Of a stretch of 41,456 nucleotides of DNA, positions 27,258-36,737 are shown one piece after another. The notes under the pieces were generated by a model. The model had not been told where the DNA came from. It was given only the letters and a program-made list of their open reading frames with translations, and searched no databases. Source of the stretch: Reyranella sp. (GTDB taxonomy: Bacteria; Pseudomonadota; Alphaproteobacteria; Reyranellales; Reyranellaceae); the NCBI GenBank assembly GCA_022844015.1, contig JALHMO010000047.1:1-41456 (forward strand), given 5' to 3'. The translations under genes and the position numbers were made by a program. Within the stretch, counting starts at the first letter, position 1. The number at the start of each line of letters is the position of its first letter.

Positions 27258-27446
27258 CGGGCTGCCCCCCCATCGCGATGCGAGCCGACGACGGGAGCGC
27301 GCTGGCCCGCGATCGTCGAAACACTAGCGCCTCGCGGTTTCGGGCGCCATGATGTCGTGGAGCCGGTGCGCGGCGGTGACCCGCTCCCCGGTCGGGGGCG
27401 GCATCGAGGTGACGCCCGGCGCCGGCTCGAGGGCCGCGGAGGTGCG

Positions 27447-29219
27447 GTGGAAAGCTCTGGTGACACCCGTCGAGTTGCCGCCATCGCGTTCGCCGACGTC
27501 GTCGGCTACTCGACCCTGATGGCCGCCGACGAGCGCGGCACGTATGCGCGCTGGATGTCGCTGCTGCACGGCGTGATCGAGCCGGAGGCCGAACGGCAGG
27601 CCGGGCGCATCCTGCACGTCGCGGGCGACGGCATTCTCCTCGAGTTCCCGAAGGTCGACGATTCCGTCGCCTGGGCGCGCGCCGTCCAGCAGCGCGTGCG
27701 CACCCGGCTGGAAGGTCCCGACGCCGCCGATCCGCTGCCGATGGCGCTGCGCGTCGCCGTGCATGTCGGCGAGGTGTTCGAGAGCGGTTCCCAGATCTTC
27801 GGCGACGCCGTGAACTTCGCGGCACGGCTGCAGACGCACGCCGTGCCCGGCGGCATCGTGATCTCCGAGCGCGCCCGGGAGAGCATGGGCGACACGGCCG
27901 GCGCGTCGGAGTGCCGCGACCTCGGGTTTGCCGAGCTGAAAGGCTTCGAGCGGCGGGCGCGCATCTTCGGCATCGAGAGCGAGGTCGTGCGAATCGCGGC
28001 ACCGGTGCAGGGCTCGGGCGGCATGCCCTCGGTCGCGGTGCTGCCGCTGCTCGACCAGAGCGGCGACCCGGAACAGGCCTACTTCGCCGACGGCTTCGCC
28101 GAGGACGTGGCGATGTCGCTGGCCGGCCTGCACGAGCTGTTCGTGGTGTCGAGCGCCTCGAGCGCGATCTTCCGCGGGCGCGTCCCCGACCCGCGCGAGG
28201 TCGGCCGCGCGCTCGGCGTACGCTACGCGCTGCTCGGCCGCCTGCACCGGATGGCCGGCGGGCCCGGCATCTCGGTGCAGCTGTGCGACACGCACTCGGG
28301 CGCGGAGCTGTGGGGCGAGCGCATGCGGCTCGGTGCCGCCGAGGCGATCTTCGACATGCAGGACGAGATCGTCCGCAAGGTGGTGGCCAACCTCGCGCCG
28401 CAGGTGCGCGCGGCCGAGCTGCAGCGGGCCATGCGCAAGCCGCCGGAGAGCCTGACCGCCTACGACCGCATGCTGCGTGCGCTCTACACGATGAGCAGCC
28501 CCGACCGCGACACGTTCGACCGTGCGCGCAGCTTCCTGACGGAGGCGATCGCCGAACAGCCCGACTTCGCCCTGCCCGTCGCCTGGGCGGCGCGCTGGCA
28601 CAGCGTGCGCATCGGGCGCGGCTGGTCGGAGAACCCGGACGAGGACGCGGCAAAGGCGCTGGAGCTCGCCACGCGCGCCGTCAGCATCGACCGCGCGAAC
28701 GCGCTGGCGCTCGCCACCCTCGGCCATCTCAACACCATCCTGCGCCGCGACAGCGCCGCCGCCCTCGACTGCTTTCGCGACGCGCTCGCGGCGTGCCCGA
28801 ACCATCCGCTCGCCTGGACGCTGTCGAGCGCGACGCTGGCCTATCTCGGGCAGGGCGCGGAGGCGCTGCGCCGCGCCGAGCAGGGGCTGCGCCTGTCGCC
28901 GCACGACCCGATGCGCTACTCGCAGTTCATGTTCATCGGCATCGCGCACTATGCCAGCGGCAGCTTCGAGGAGGCGGTGCGCTGGCAGCGCCGCTCGGCG
29001 ACCGAGAACCCGCTGCACGGCGCGACGCTGCTGCTGCTCGCCGCCGCGCTGGCGGCCAACGGATCGCGCAAGGAGGCGAACGAGGTGGCGGCGCGCTTCA
29101 TCGCCCTGCGGCCCGGCTTCTCGCTGGATGCCTATGCCGGCACCCGCCTGCCGTTCTTCGATCCGGCCTTGCGCGAGGCCTTCGCCGCACACCTGCGGGA
29201 GGCCGGCTTGCCGGAGTGA
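27447..29219 (+). CDS. class III adenylate cyclase with TolB-like and TPR regions
   Basis: 590 residues from a GTG 4 nt after GGAGG; the open frame runs far upstream but is antisense to the protease gene. Residues 8-185 are a class III nucleotide cyclase: metal ligands D17 (FADVVGYST) and D61 (AGDGILLEF), and the FGDAVNFAARLQ helix. This is followed by a TolB-like region (PSVAVLPLLDQSGDPEQAYFADGFAEDV; about 195-320) and TPR-type helices to the end (about 330-590, such as ALALATLGHLN and YASGSFEEAVRW). Soluble and cytosolic. The architecture is common in Rhizobiales. It should make cAMP; the input signal is unknown. Confidence 0.9.
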   Translation: MESSGDTRRVAAIAFADVVGYSTLMAADERGTYARWMSLLHGVIEPEAERQAGRILHVAGDGILLEFPKVDDSVAWARAVQQRVRTRLEGPDAADPLPMALRVAVHVGEVFESGSQIFGDAVNFAARLQTHAVPGGIVISERARESMGDTAGASECRDLGFAELKGFERRARIFGIESEVVRIAAPVQGSGGMPSVAVLPLLDQSGDPEQAYFADGFAEDVAMSLAGLHELFVVSSASSAIFRGRVPDPREVGRALGVRYALLGRLHRMAGGPGISVQLCDTHSGAELWGERMRLGAAEAIFDMQDEIVRKVVANLAPQVRAAELQRAMRKPPESLTAYDRMLRALYTMSSPDRDTFDRARSFLTEAIAEQPDFALPVAWAARWHSVRIGRGWSENPDEDAAKALELATRAVSIDRANALALATLGHLNTILRRDSAAALDCFRDALAACPNHPLAWTLSSATLAYLGQGAEALRRAEQGLRLSPHDPMRYSQFMFIGIAHYASGSFEEAVRWQRRSATENPLHGATLLLLAAALAANGSRKEANEVAARFIALRPGFSLDAYAGTRLPFFDPALREAFAAHLREAGLPE

Positions 29220-29273
29220 CGACATGACCGCCGCTTGGGTGGCTCGACCATTGTCAAGAAGGGGAGACAGATC

Positions 29274-30323
29274 ATGGTACAGGGCTCGGCATTCGGTCCG
29301 ATGGACGGAGCAGATGGCGCGGACGGCGCCGACGGGGCGGAAGGCTTCGAATCGTTCGATTCGTTGGGCGGCGGACGCCGCTCGGTGTTCCGACCGATCG
29401 GGGTCGCGCCGGAGTTCGCGCTGCGACGGAACCCCGACGAGTCAGACTATCGCGGTCACCGCTGGCCGCCCCGGCTGAAGGACGCCACCTGGCCGCCCGA
29501 GCCGGCCGCCGACTGGCCCATCGCACCGCATGCCATCGCCCCCCGGCTGGGCGACTTCACGCCCGACAACGCCTCGCTGCTGGTGCTCGCCGAGCTCGTG
29601 CAGCTGACGACGTCCGCGGGCGTGCTCGACTGGACGACGCTGATGAAGCGCGACCCCGGCGACGAGCTGCAGGACGACATGGCGAAGGACATCGAGAGTT
29701 GCGGCGGCCTGCAGGAAGAGCTGCGGCAGCTGCGCCTGCTCGCCCAGTTCCGAGCCGGCGCAATGGCGGAGGCGCTGGCGCAGCGCAACGGCATCATCGG
29801 CTATTTCCGGGCGCTGCTGCAGTTCAACCTGCAGACCCATCCCCATACCTACTATCTCGCGGCAGCGGCGCTCAGGGTCGGGCAGTTCCTGTGCATGCAC
29901 TACAAAGGCGTGTTCAACCGGCCGCGTCCGATGCGCCTCGACCCGAGCCTTCTCTCGCCAATCGACCCGCCCGGGCATTCGGCCTACCCGAGCGGCCACT
30001 CGCTCCAGTCCTTCCTGATCGCGCGATGCCTCGAGCAGGTGGTGCCGGCGGTGTTGGGCACGACCCCGGCGGACGGGCAGAGTCCCTACCGGCGCCTGGC
30101 CGAACGGATCGCGAAGCTGCGCGAGGTCCTGGGCGTGCACTATCCGTCGGACACCATCGCCGGGCAGCGGGTCGCCCGGGACGCCTTCACCCTGATGCTG
30201 AGATGCCCGCGGATCGCCGGCGCGTCGTCGACCGGGGACAGCGTGGGGCTGGTGATCGATGGGCAGCGGGTCTTCGCCAACGGCTGGCTGCTGCGCGCGC
30301 GCAGGGAGTGGGAGCCACGCTGA
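29274..30323 (+). CDS. PAP2/vanadium-haloperoxidase-fold phosphatase-like protein
   Basis: 349 residues from the ATG at 29274, 7 nt after GGGGAG; 13 more in-frame codons upstream lack a start site with good spacing. The acid-phosphatase/haloperoxidase signature is present: K211...RPRP (216-219), PSGH (239-242), and R283-x5-H289-x3-D293 (HYPSD). The N-terminus has a low-complexity GADGADGADGAE stretch. There is no obvious membrane helix run, so it resembles soluble bacterial haloperoxidase-like proteins more than membrane PAP2 lipid phosphatases. Substrate unknown. Confidence 0.85.
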   Translation: MVQGSAFGPMDGADGADGADGAEGFESFDSLGGGRRSVFRPIGVAPEFALRRNPDESDYRGHRWPPRLKDATWPPEPAADWPIAPHAIAPRLGDFTPDNASLLVLAELVQLTTSAGVLDWTTLMKRDPGDELQDDMAKDIESCGGLQEELRQLRLLAQFRAGAMAEALAQRNGIIGYFRALLQFNLQTHPHTYYLAAAALRVGQFLCMHYKGVFNRPRPMRLDPSLLSPIDPPGHSAYPSGHSLQSFLIARCLEQVVPAVLGTTPADGQSPYRRLAERIAKLREVLGVHYPSDTIAGQRVARDAFTLMLRCPRIAGASSTGDSVGLVIDGQRVFANGWLLRARREWEPR

Positions 30324-30414
30324 TCGTCCGGATTTCCCAATCCCGCTCATCCGCAAGGAGAGAGCAAGCATCGGCGCATGAGCGGGGCGGCAAGCCGGCC
30401 TCGGGCCCGCCGCC

Positions 30415-30455
30415 TTGAGGCAGGTCAAGGTCGAGCCGTCGCGCCGGCCTAGAAC
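30415..30455 (+). promoter_or_regulatory. FNR/FixK-type box with matching -10
   Basis: TTGA-N6-TCAA (30415-30428) is the exact half-site layout of FNR/FixK/Dnr boxes. A TAGAAC -10 (30450-30455) puts the start of transcription near 30462, so the box is centred at about -41, the class II activator position. It lies 65 nt upstream of the gene at 30493 and suggests control by low oxygen or by nitrogen oxides. Confidence 0.5.
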
Positions 30456-30492
30456 TGGACACAGACCGCCGACCCACACCGCGTGAGGCATC

Positions 30493-31086
30493 ATGTTGAG
30501 AAGTGCATTCCTGCGTTCGGCGATGGCCTTCGCCGCCGTCGTCCTGGTCGGTGCCGCGCCCGGCAGCGCCCGTTCCGAGCCGGTGCCGGAACTGACCAAG
30601 GTCGACGAGATCGCCATTCGCGGCACGATCCTGGCCATCGATCCGGCCAGGCGCACGGTCGTGGTCCAGAGCCCGGAGCGCGACACGCTCACCTTCAAGG
30701 CGATCGATCGCGTCACCAATTTCGCCGGCCTGAAAGCGGGCCAGCTGGTCGACGTGCGTTACTATCGCGTCACCGACTACCTCGTCGCCAGGACCACGCC
30801 CGAGGTGACGGAGAAGGCGCGCGAGATGATGCGCGACCCCGCCCGTGCGCCAGGCCTCCCGGGCAGCGAGATGCGGGCCAGGCTGTGGTTGCTGGAGGGC
30901 ATGGTGGTGCGCATCGACAGGGCGGCCAGGAAGATCGAGATCGCCGACGCCAACGGCGGCATCGTCCGCTCGCCGTGGATCAAGACTCCCGAGGGCCTGT
31001 TCGAGCTGGAAAAGTTCAAGCCCGGCGACATGGTCACCATGGTGTTCAGCGAACGCTCGGCATTCGCGATCACGCCGGTTCGCTAG
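30493..31086 (+). CDS. exported protein with two related beta-rich repeats
   Basis: 197 residues. A signal peptide (SAFLRSAMAFAAVVLVGAAPGSARSE) leads to two similar halves. Each has a pattern G-x-I/V-x-x-I-D-x-A-x-R followed by strands and a hydrophobic close (GTILAIDPARRTVVVQ and GMVVRIDRAARKIEIA), suggesting a duplicated OB-like fold. The start has GAGG 5 nt upstream. I do not recognise the family. An FNR/FixK-type promoter lies upstream. Confidence 0.7.
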   Translation: MLRSAFLRSAMAFAAVVLVGAAPGSARSEPVPELTKVDEIAIRGTILAIDPARRTVVVQSPERDTLTFKAIDRVTNFAGLKAGQLVDVRYYRVTDYLVARTTPEVTEKAREMMRDPARAPGLPGSEMRARLWLLEGMVVRIDRAARKIEIADANGGIVRSPWIKTPEGLFELEKFKPGDMVTMVFSERSAFAITPVR

Positions 31087-31229
31087 CCCGGCTTTCCCGA
31101 TCTTGCCGAATCGCCGGCTGCGTCACGCGGCCGGGCGAGCGGCGCCGGAACCGCCGGCATGCGCACGCAAAGCGGCGTCGCGTGGACCTCGCCGGCCGAG
31201 GGCGAGGCGTGCAGCGGCAATCGGGGCCT

Positions 31230-31973
31230 TCAGCGCCTCGGCGCGGCGAGATCCTCCATGATCTCGAGCTGGATCTGCTGGATTTCCGCCAGCCGTTCCC
31301 ACTGCCGGTTGATCAGATGGTCGAGCTTCTCGTGCAGATGGCGGATCTCGAACTCGGCCTTGAGATTGACCCGGTAGTCGTTCTCGGACCGCAGCCGATC
31401 TTTCGCCTCCTGCCGCTTCTGGCTCATCATGATGACCGGGGCCTGCAGCGCGGCAATGCAGGAAAGCACCAGGTTGAGCAGGATGAACGGGTAGGGATCG
31501 AAGCCCGCCCGGCCCGCCGCCCACACGTTGAAGCCGATCCAGACGAGAAGAACGACGAAGAAGCTCAGGATGAAGTTCCAGCTGCCGCCGAAATCCGCGA
31601 CGAAATCGGAAACGCGCTCACCGAAAGTACGGCTTCCCTGCCACGCTCTCTCGGTGTCCCGGGCGACCGTTTCTTCCCTGGCCAGGCTCTCGACGACCTG
31701 GCGCTCGAGCTGCGAGATCTCGCCGCGCTCCCGCTCGAGGAGCTGCTCGACATAGCGCGTGCGCTGATCGGTCAGGTGCTTGCGGCAGATCACGTCCTCG
31801 GCCGCGAGGTTGGGATGGGCGGCAGCGAGACCAACGGCCAGGGACGGCCGGACCATGCCGAAGACGATCCGCTCGCGCATCGTCTCGCCACAGATGGCGC
31901 AATGGGGCCGCCCGGCCTGCCGTCGTCGCGGCGTCGCAGGGATGGACACGGGCTTGGGTTCCGGCTCGCTCAT
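31230..31973 (-). CDS. DUF1003 membrane protein
   Basis: 247 residues. The N-terminus carries a CAIC motif (with a later Cys-Arg-Lys-His), a possible zinc site. A charged helix precedes two membrane segments (WNFILSFFVVLLVWIGFNVW, and FILLNLVLSCIAALQAP), then the family hallmark MMSQKRQEAKDRLRSENDYRVNLKAE and a coiled-coil tail. This is the DUF1003/COG4420 layout. AGGAG lies 6 nt before the ATG. Function unknown. The mechanosensitive channel gene lies upstream on the same strand, 276 nt away. Confidence 0.9.
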   Translation of the reverse strand: MSEPEPKPVSIPATPRRRQAGRPHCAICGETMRERIVFGMVRPSLAVGLAAAHPNLAAEDVICRKHLTDQRTRYVEQLLERERGEISQLERQVVESLAREETVARDTERAWQGSRTFGERVSDFVADFGGSWNFILSFFVVLLVWIGFNVWAAGRAGFDPYPFILLNLVLSCIAALQAPVIMMSQKRQEAKDRLRSENDYRVNLKAEFEIRHLHEKLDHLINRQWERLAEIQQIQLEIMEDLAAPRR

Positions 31974-32249
31974 GGTGGGCTCCTGTCAGACGCGATACCA
32001 GGCGGAATGCTCGCCTCGCGACGCGCCCCCGTCCAGCAACCTGCTCCTGCTCGCCGTTCCCGGCCCGGCTCAGCTGCTGGCCCATGCGGCTGGTCTTCGA
32101 AGGTGTTGCGGACGCCGGCCAGGCTCGAACGAATCCTCTGGGCTGATCCCGACCTCCCGGCCAACCCCATCCCGGCCGAGGGTGCGCAGATAGAGTTCAC
32201 GCACCAGCTCCACCTGTCGTGCCGATGAGCTGTCCCCGCGCGATCGGCG

Positions 32250-34580
32250 CTAATCGGCGCTGTGCCTCGCCCTCTTCCCGTCTCGACTTTCGCGTCCATC
32301 GCCGCGCTCGGCCTCGAGGTCCGTGTCTGCTGGTAGCGGTGCTGCGCGACCCGCCGGGCCGCCGGGCATCGCACGCTGAGCGCCGGCCTCCGGCTCGACG
32401 AGCCGCAGGTGAGCCGACGGGGCTGCACCGTTCTTGTCGGCGCCGAAGTACATCGTGAGGTGTGGAAACGGAATCTCGATTCCCAGGGCATCGAACCGCT
32501 TCTTCATGCGCCGGTTGAATTCCCGCCCGACCGCCCACTGCTCGATCGGCCGCGTCTTCAGGCGCGCCTTGATGATCACGGCGGAATCGGCGAAGCGGTC
32601 GACGCCCAGCACCTCGATCGGTGCGATCATGCGTCCGGCGAACTCCGGTTCCGCCCTCATCTCGGCGTCGATCTCCCTCAACACCTCGACCACCTGGTCG
32701 GTATCCTCGCGGTAGGACACGCCGACATCGAGCACGAAGTTCGAGAAGTCCTTGGTCATGTTGACGATGCTGGTGACCGCGCTGAACGGCACGGTATGCA
32801 CGCTCCCGGCCAGGTCGCGCAGCCGCACCGAGCGGATGGTGAGCGCCTCGACCAGGCCGGAGTGACTCCCGACATCGACGACGTCGCCGACCGAGATCGT
32901 ATCCTCCATGAGGATGAACACGCCGGTAATGACATCCTGCACGAGCTTCTGGGCACCGAAACCCACGGCGATCCCGACCACCCCGGCGCCGGCGATCAGC
33001 GGCCCGATGTTCACGCCCAGCTCGGCCAGCACGGTCATCGTGACGATTGCCGCCAGCGCGACATTCGCCGTCGTTCGCACCAGCGGCAGCAGGGTGCGCA
33101 GCCGGCGGTCGCGCTCGGCCGACCGCGCGCCGCCGTCTGCCGGGGCGAGCGTGCGCTCGATCGCGACACTCATGGCTTCCCACGCCACGACTGCGAGGGC
33201 CGCGATGACGGCCAGGCCGAATGCCGTGCTCGACAAGGACCGGCCAGCCGGCGAGCGCAGCCATGCAACGGCGCCGATACCCCATACCTCGAGCACCGCA
33301 ACCGCCGCGATCGCCGCGATTGCCAGGCGCACGAGCAGCCCGATCGGCGCCACGTAGCGGCGGCCACGCGCCAGCAGGCGCGGGAAAACACGTGCGACCA
33401 GGCCGTCGCGGTCCGCTGCGCGCCGCGCCATGTTCTTCACCCCAGCCATCGCCACGCCTGCCAGCACGAGAACGAGGACGGATTTGGCCCCGCTCACGAG
33501 GATGAACTCGACCGGAATCGAGTCCTTCAGCAACCAGATCGAGAAGATCGCGAGGGTCGCGATCACCCCACCGACATGCCAGACATCGGCAAGGCGATGA
33601 CGCAGGGCGCCGATGCCCTCTGCTCCGGCTTCGCCGCGCAACCGGGCGGCGACGGCGACGCGGCTGCGCAGCACGAAGGCCACCACGAGGGTCGCCGTCG
33701 CCAGGCCGACCAGCGACACCAGCAGCCGGCGGGCCGGTGCCGGAATCAGGAGCAGGTCGGCGATCTGCACGACGAAGTATCCGGCCGCGACCAGGATCGT
33801 CAGGCGGCGCAGCCAGATGAAGGCCTGTCGGGCAGTTCCCTCGGCGATGCCGCCTCGCCATAGCCGCGTCGCATCGGGCGCGGGCGCGAGCACGGCGTGC
33901 GCCACGCGCAGGATGGCGCCGCCCACGACAACGGCATTGATCGCCGCGACAACGACCAGCTGCAGTCGCAGGTCGAGCTCGATGAACGTCAGGACGGCGA
34001 GAGCGCCGGCGGCGAAGGCCGCTACCGGCATGAGAAGGAGAAGCAGGAAGCCGGCGGCACGCGTGGTTCGGGCGAGGGCGCCGAGCGGTTGCCAGGCGGC
34101 AATCGTGCGTTGCCATCTGGCGACCAGGAGCGACAGGGCCGAGTAGCCGATCACGCCCCCTGCAGAGACGGCGACGAAGGCGACGAGCAGATCGACCCAG
34201 CGCTGGCGGCTTTGCGGATCGCCGGCCTGAAGCGCCAGCCAACGGCCGGCCGAGGGCAGGTCTGCGACGTCGGCAAGGACGTCCAGCGCGGTGGAACGAA
34301 GCTCCTCCAACCCGGTGGCTACGACATCGAGATAGCGGCTGCCGACGCTCGGCGGCTGGTCCTTGCCGGCGCGCTGCTGGGCGGCGATGAGGGCGCGGAT
34401 CTGCTCGACCAGCTCGGCACGCGCCTTGTCATTCTCGAGAGTGGTAACCAGCTTCTCGAGCGACTCGGCCTGCGGCTTGGTCTCGGCTGGCGGAGTCTGG
34501 GCCCGGACCCCGTCGGGAAGCGACACGAGGACGGCAACGACGGCGACAAGATGCAGCATGCACGAGTGTATGCGGTTCAT
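32250..34580 (-). CDS. MscS-family mechanosensitive channel (YbiO-like)
   Basis: 776 residues, inner membrane. A signal peptide (LVAVVAVLVSLPDGVRAQ) and a periplasmic helical region come first, then many membrane helices. The MscS core near residue 540-610 contains the pore helix GPLIAGAGVVGIAVGFGAQKLV, then VITGVFILMEDTISVGDVVDVG and the beta-domain strand HTVPFSAVTSIVNMTKDF. The large N-terminal region is like Escherichia coli YbiO. It releases solutes on hypo-osmotic shock. GGAGAG lies upstream of the ATG. The C-terminal 60 residues are Pro/Gly/Asp-rich and look disordered. Confidence 0.93.
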   Translation of the reverse strand: MNRIHSCMLHLVAVVAVLVSLPDGVRAQTPPAETKPQAESLEKLVTTLENDKARAELVEQIRALIAAQQRAGKDQPPSVGSRYLDVVATGLEELRSTALDVLADVADLPSAGRWLALQAGDPQSRQRWVDLLVAFVAVSAGGVIGYSALSLLVARWQRTIAAWQPLGALARTTRAAGFLLLLLMPVAAFAAGALAVLTFIELDLRLQLVVVAAINAVVVGGAILRVAHAVLAPAPDATRLWRGGIAEGTARQAFIWLRRLTILVAAGYFVVQIADLLLIPAPARRLLVSLVGLATATLVVAFVLRSRVAVAARLRGEAGAEGIGALRHRLADVWHVGGVIATLAIFSIWLLKDSIPVEFILVSGAKSVLVLVLAGVAMAGVKNMARRAADRDGLVARVFPRLLARGRRYVAPIGLLVRLAIAAIAAVAVLEVWGIGAVAWLRSPAGRSLSSTAFGLAVIAALAVVAWEAMSVAIERTLAPADGGARSAERDRRLRTLLPLVRTTANVALAAIVTMTVLAELGVNIGPLIAGAGVVGIAVGFGAQKLVQDVITGVFILMEDTISVGDVVDVGSHSGLVEALTIRSVRLRDLAGSVHTVPFSAVTSIVNMTKDFSNFVLDVGVSYREDTDQVVEVLREIDAEMRAEPEFAGRMIAPIEVLGVDRFADSAVIIKARLKTRPIEQWAVGREFNRRMKKRFDALGIEIPFPHLTMYFGADKNGAAPSAHLRLVEPEAGAQRAMPGGPAGRAAPLPADTDLEAERGDGRESRDGKRARHSAD

Positions 34581-34910
34581 CGACGATCTCTCCGTTCCTT
34601 GGAGGTGCCGGCGTCACGGAAGTGGCCGCACTTCGCTGTCTCGAGGCTTGCCGTGGTCGACGGGAGCAGGAGATGACAGCGTGGACCACGCACAAGCAGC
34701 GTGTGATCCGCTCGAAGTCATCACAGTCGCAGAGATCTGTCAACGCGGGCACGCCTGCGCACCGGGCAGGAAGCGCGTCGAGCCAGGAGGGCTGCCCTGT
34801 ACAGCTGGTTGCTTATCGTCGAACGACAGGCGACATCGCCTGCCTGGTGTGGTCGGCGCGGTCCGTCGCGTCGTCGAGGTGCAGCGGCGTGAGCGGTCGA
34901 CTTCCCTGGA
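34581..34910. other. 330-bp intergenic region
   Basis: No gene found. It holds the leader of the channel gene and a perfect hairpin near 34827-34842 that could end the OsmC transcript. Confidence 0.5.
34827..34842 (-). terminator. 7-bp hairpin beyond the OsmC gene
   Basis: caggcga-ca-tcgcctg is a perfect 7-bp stem, about 70 nt after the OsmC stop on the minus strand. It lacks a T-run, so this is a weak call. Confidence 0.3.
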
Positions 34911-35429
34911 TCAGCCCTGGATCAGGGTCACGTCGAACGGCAAGGCTCGTCCCTCCTGCAACGTGGCGCTGACAGTCGATAGCGTTGCTGCCCACGTCGC
35001 GATCTCGCGAAGCGTTGCTTCCGGCGCGTTGTCCGCCCCGATCCTGATCGACATGCGCATGCCGCTCATCGCCATCGACGCCACGTCGATTCCGACCGCA
35101 CCCCGCAGATCACCGTCACTGTGAACGGTCACTTCGAGCGCCCGCAGCTCAATTCCCTGGAGCGCCGCTTTCATCGCAATGGACGTGGCGGTGCAAGCGG
35201 CGAGCGAGGCCCGCAACAGCCAACCGGGGCTGTTGCCAGCGTCGCCGCCGCCCAGGGCCTTCGACATGTCGGTCACGAGTGTATGCCCCTCGGAGCTGCT
35301 GAGCAGACACTCGAGACCATCCTGCAGGACGGCGGTTACCGGGAGGGTCGTCTTCCGGGCCGCCGTTGGACGCTCGATAAACAGGCGCCGTGCGCGTTCC
35401 AATGCCTCGCGGGCTCGCAAGTTCGACAT
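34911..35429 (-). CDS. OsmC-family protein
   Basis: 172 residues from the ATG at 35429, which follows AAGGATCAGGA; an in-frame ATG six codons upstream has no ribosome-binding site. The fold pattern is that of OsmC/Ohr: GDAGNSPGWLLRASLAACTATSIAMKA holds the first reactive Cys, and EVTVHSDGDLRG follows. The second Cys of peroxidase members (usually in CPV) is replaced (TLSTVSATL), so peroxidase activity by the two-Cys route is doubtful. It sits 70 nt after the methyltransferase gene, probably one transcript under the HxlR regulator. Confidence 0.85.
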   Translation of the reverse strand: MSNLRAREALERARRLFIERPTAARKTTLPVTAVLQDGLECLLSSSEGHTLVTDMSKALGGGDAGNSPGWLLRASLAACTATSIAMKAALQGIELRALEVTVHSDGDLRGAVGIDVASMAMSGMRMSIRIGADNAPEATLREIATWAATLSTVSATLQEGRALPFDVTLIQG

Positions 35430-35499
35430 TCCTGATCCTTTCGCCATACGACTGGCTTCGCTAGCTCACGCAAATTCGCTGCTGTGATCCGCGAACGGC

Positions 35500-36579
35500 C
35501 TATGGACGGGCTTCGAGGATCATATTGAAAGGTGTTTCGGTCGCGCGGCGCACACTGGAGAAGCCCCTTGCCTGGACGACCTCGCGCAGCCTGGCCTCGC
35601 CTGCCTGGGCTCCCAGGGCCGCCCCGACTTCCTGCGATCGCGAGGTCGGCAGGCAAATCATGGTCGAGCCGGCGTAGTAGAGGCGGCCAACCGGGTTGAG
35701 ATTGTCCTGCAGGGCATCTCCCGCCATCGGCTCGACGATCATCCACGTCCCCTCCTGCTTCAGGGACTGGCGGATATGGGCCGCAGCACCGACCGGATCG
35801 CCCATGTCGTGCAGGCAGTCGAAGCACGTCACGAGGTCGAGATCCCTGGCGGGGTAGTCCTTGGCCAACCCGACCTCGAACCGCGCGTTGGCCGAGACGC
35901 CGTGCGCCTTGGCGTGTGCCCGAGCCTCGTCGATGAAGCCCGCATGAAAATCGTAGCCGATGAACTGCGAGTTCGGGAATGCCTTGGCCATCAGGACCGT
36001 CGACCAGCCGTGGCCGCAGCCGACGTCGGCGACCCGGGCTCCGGCCTCGAGTTTCTTCGCGACGCCGTCGAGAGCGGGGAGCCACGCCGATACCAGGCTG
36101 TTGTGATAGCCGGGCCGGAAGAAGCGCGCCACGGCGCAGAACATGCAGCCCGCCTGATCGCCCCAGGCAACACCCGTCCCGGACCTGAAGCTCGCCAGGA
36201 CCTTGTCCTGATTGTCGAGCAGCGCCGCCATCAGGTCGAACCCACCCATCATGTAGACAGGGCTGTCCTCTTCGGCGAACACCATGGCCTGCTCGGGCGG
36301 CAGCGAGAAGCGTGCCGTCTCCGGCTCGTAGGACAGGTAGCCCGAGGCCGCCTGATGCGACAACCACTCGCGCAGGTAGCGTTCATCGACCTTTGCCGCC
36401 CGGGCGAGCTCGGCCGACGTCATCGCCCCCTTACTGTGCAGGATCTTATAAAGGCCAAGGGCATCGCCCATGCGAACCAGGGCAACGCTGGAGGCGCCGC
36501 CCAGATCGGACAGGATCTGGCCAATGAAGGCGTTGAGCTTGATCTCGTCCAAGGACCTGGATTCTTGCGTGTTCGACAT
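35500..36579 (-). CDS. class I SAM-dependent methyltransferase with N-terminal winged-helix domain
   Basis: 359 residues from the ATG at 36579, 7 nt after GGAGG. Residues 15-95 are a winged-helix/dimerisation-like region (LGLYKILHSKGAMTSAELARAAKVDERYLREWLS). The Rossmann core has motif I DVGCGHG (185-191), FIGYDFHAGFIDEA, and CFDCLHDMGDP. This pattern is common in small-molecule O-methyltransferases and in a large unnamed family often near HxlR regulators. Substrate unknown. Confidence 0.87.
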   Translation of the reverse strand: MSNTQESRSLDEIKLNAFIGQILSDLGGASSVALVRMGDALGLYKILHSKGAMTSAELARAAKVDERYLREWLSHQAASGYLSYEPETARFSLPPEQAMVFAEEDSPVYMMGGFDLMAALLDNQDKVLASFRSGTGVAWGDQAGCMFCAVARFFRPGYHNSLVSAWLPALDGVAKKLEAGARVADVGCGHGWSTVLMAKAFPNSQFIGYDFHAGFIDEARAHAKAHGVSANARFEVGLAKDYPARDLDLVTCFDCLHDMGDPVGAAAHIRQSLKQEGTWMIVEPMAGDALQDNLNPVGRLYYAGSTMICLPTSRSQEVGAALGAQAGEARLREVVQARGFSSVRRATETPFNMILEARP

Positions 36580-36672
36580 GACCTGCCTCCAACGATGAAA
36601 CGAGCGTTCCAACCTCGGGGCACATTCGCCGATCCCATGGCGCCGTCTCCAGTCAGCGATGTGTAGCGCTCC

Positions 36673-36695
36673 CGGTACACTAGTTGGACTAGGTG
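36673..36695. promoter_or_regulatory. candidate HxlR operator in the divergent intergenic region
   Basis: CTAGT-TGG-ACTAG (36679-36691) is a perfect 5-bp inverted repeat extended by GG-AC flanks, in the 158-bp gap between the divergent methyltransferase and regulator genes. HxlR-type dimers bind sites of this size. Confidence 0.45.
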
Positions 36696-36737
36696 CCGGT
36701 GCCGCGTGTTGGTAGTCTCGCTCGAGGAGGCCAGGCA

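Noticed and set aside
25851..27446. Upstream extension of the cyclase frame
   Set aside because: It is antisense to the S8 peptidase; the cyclase domain begins right after the GTG at 27447.
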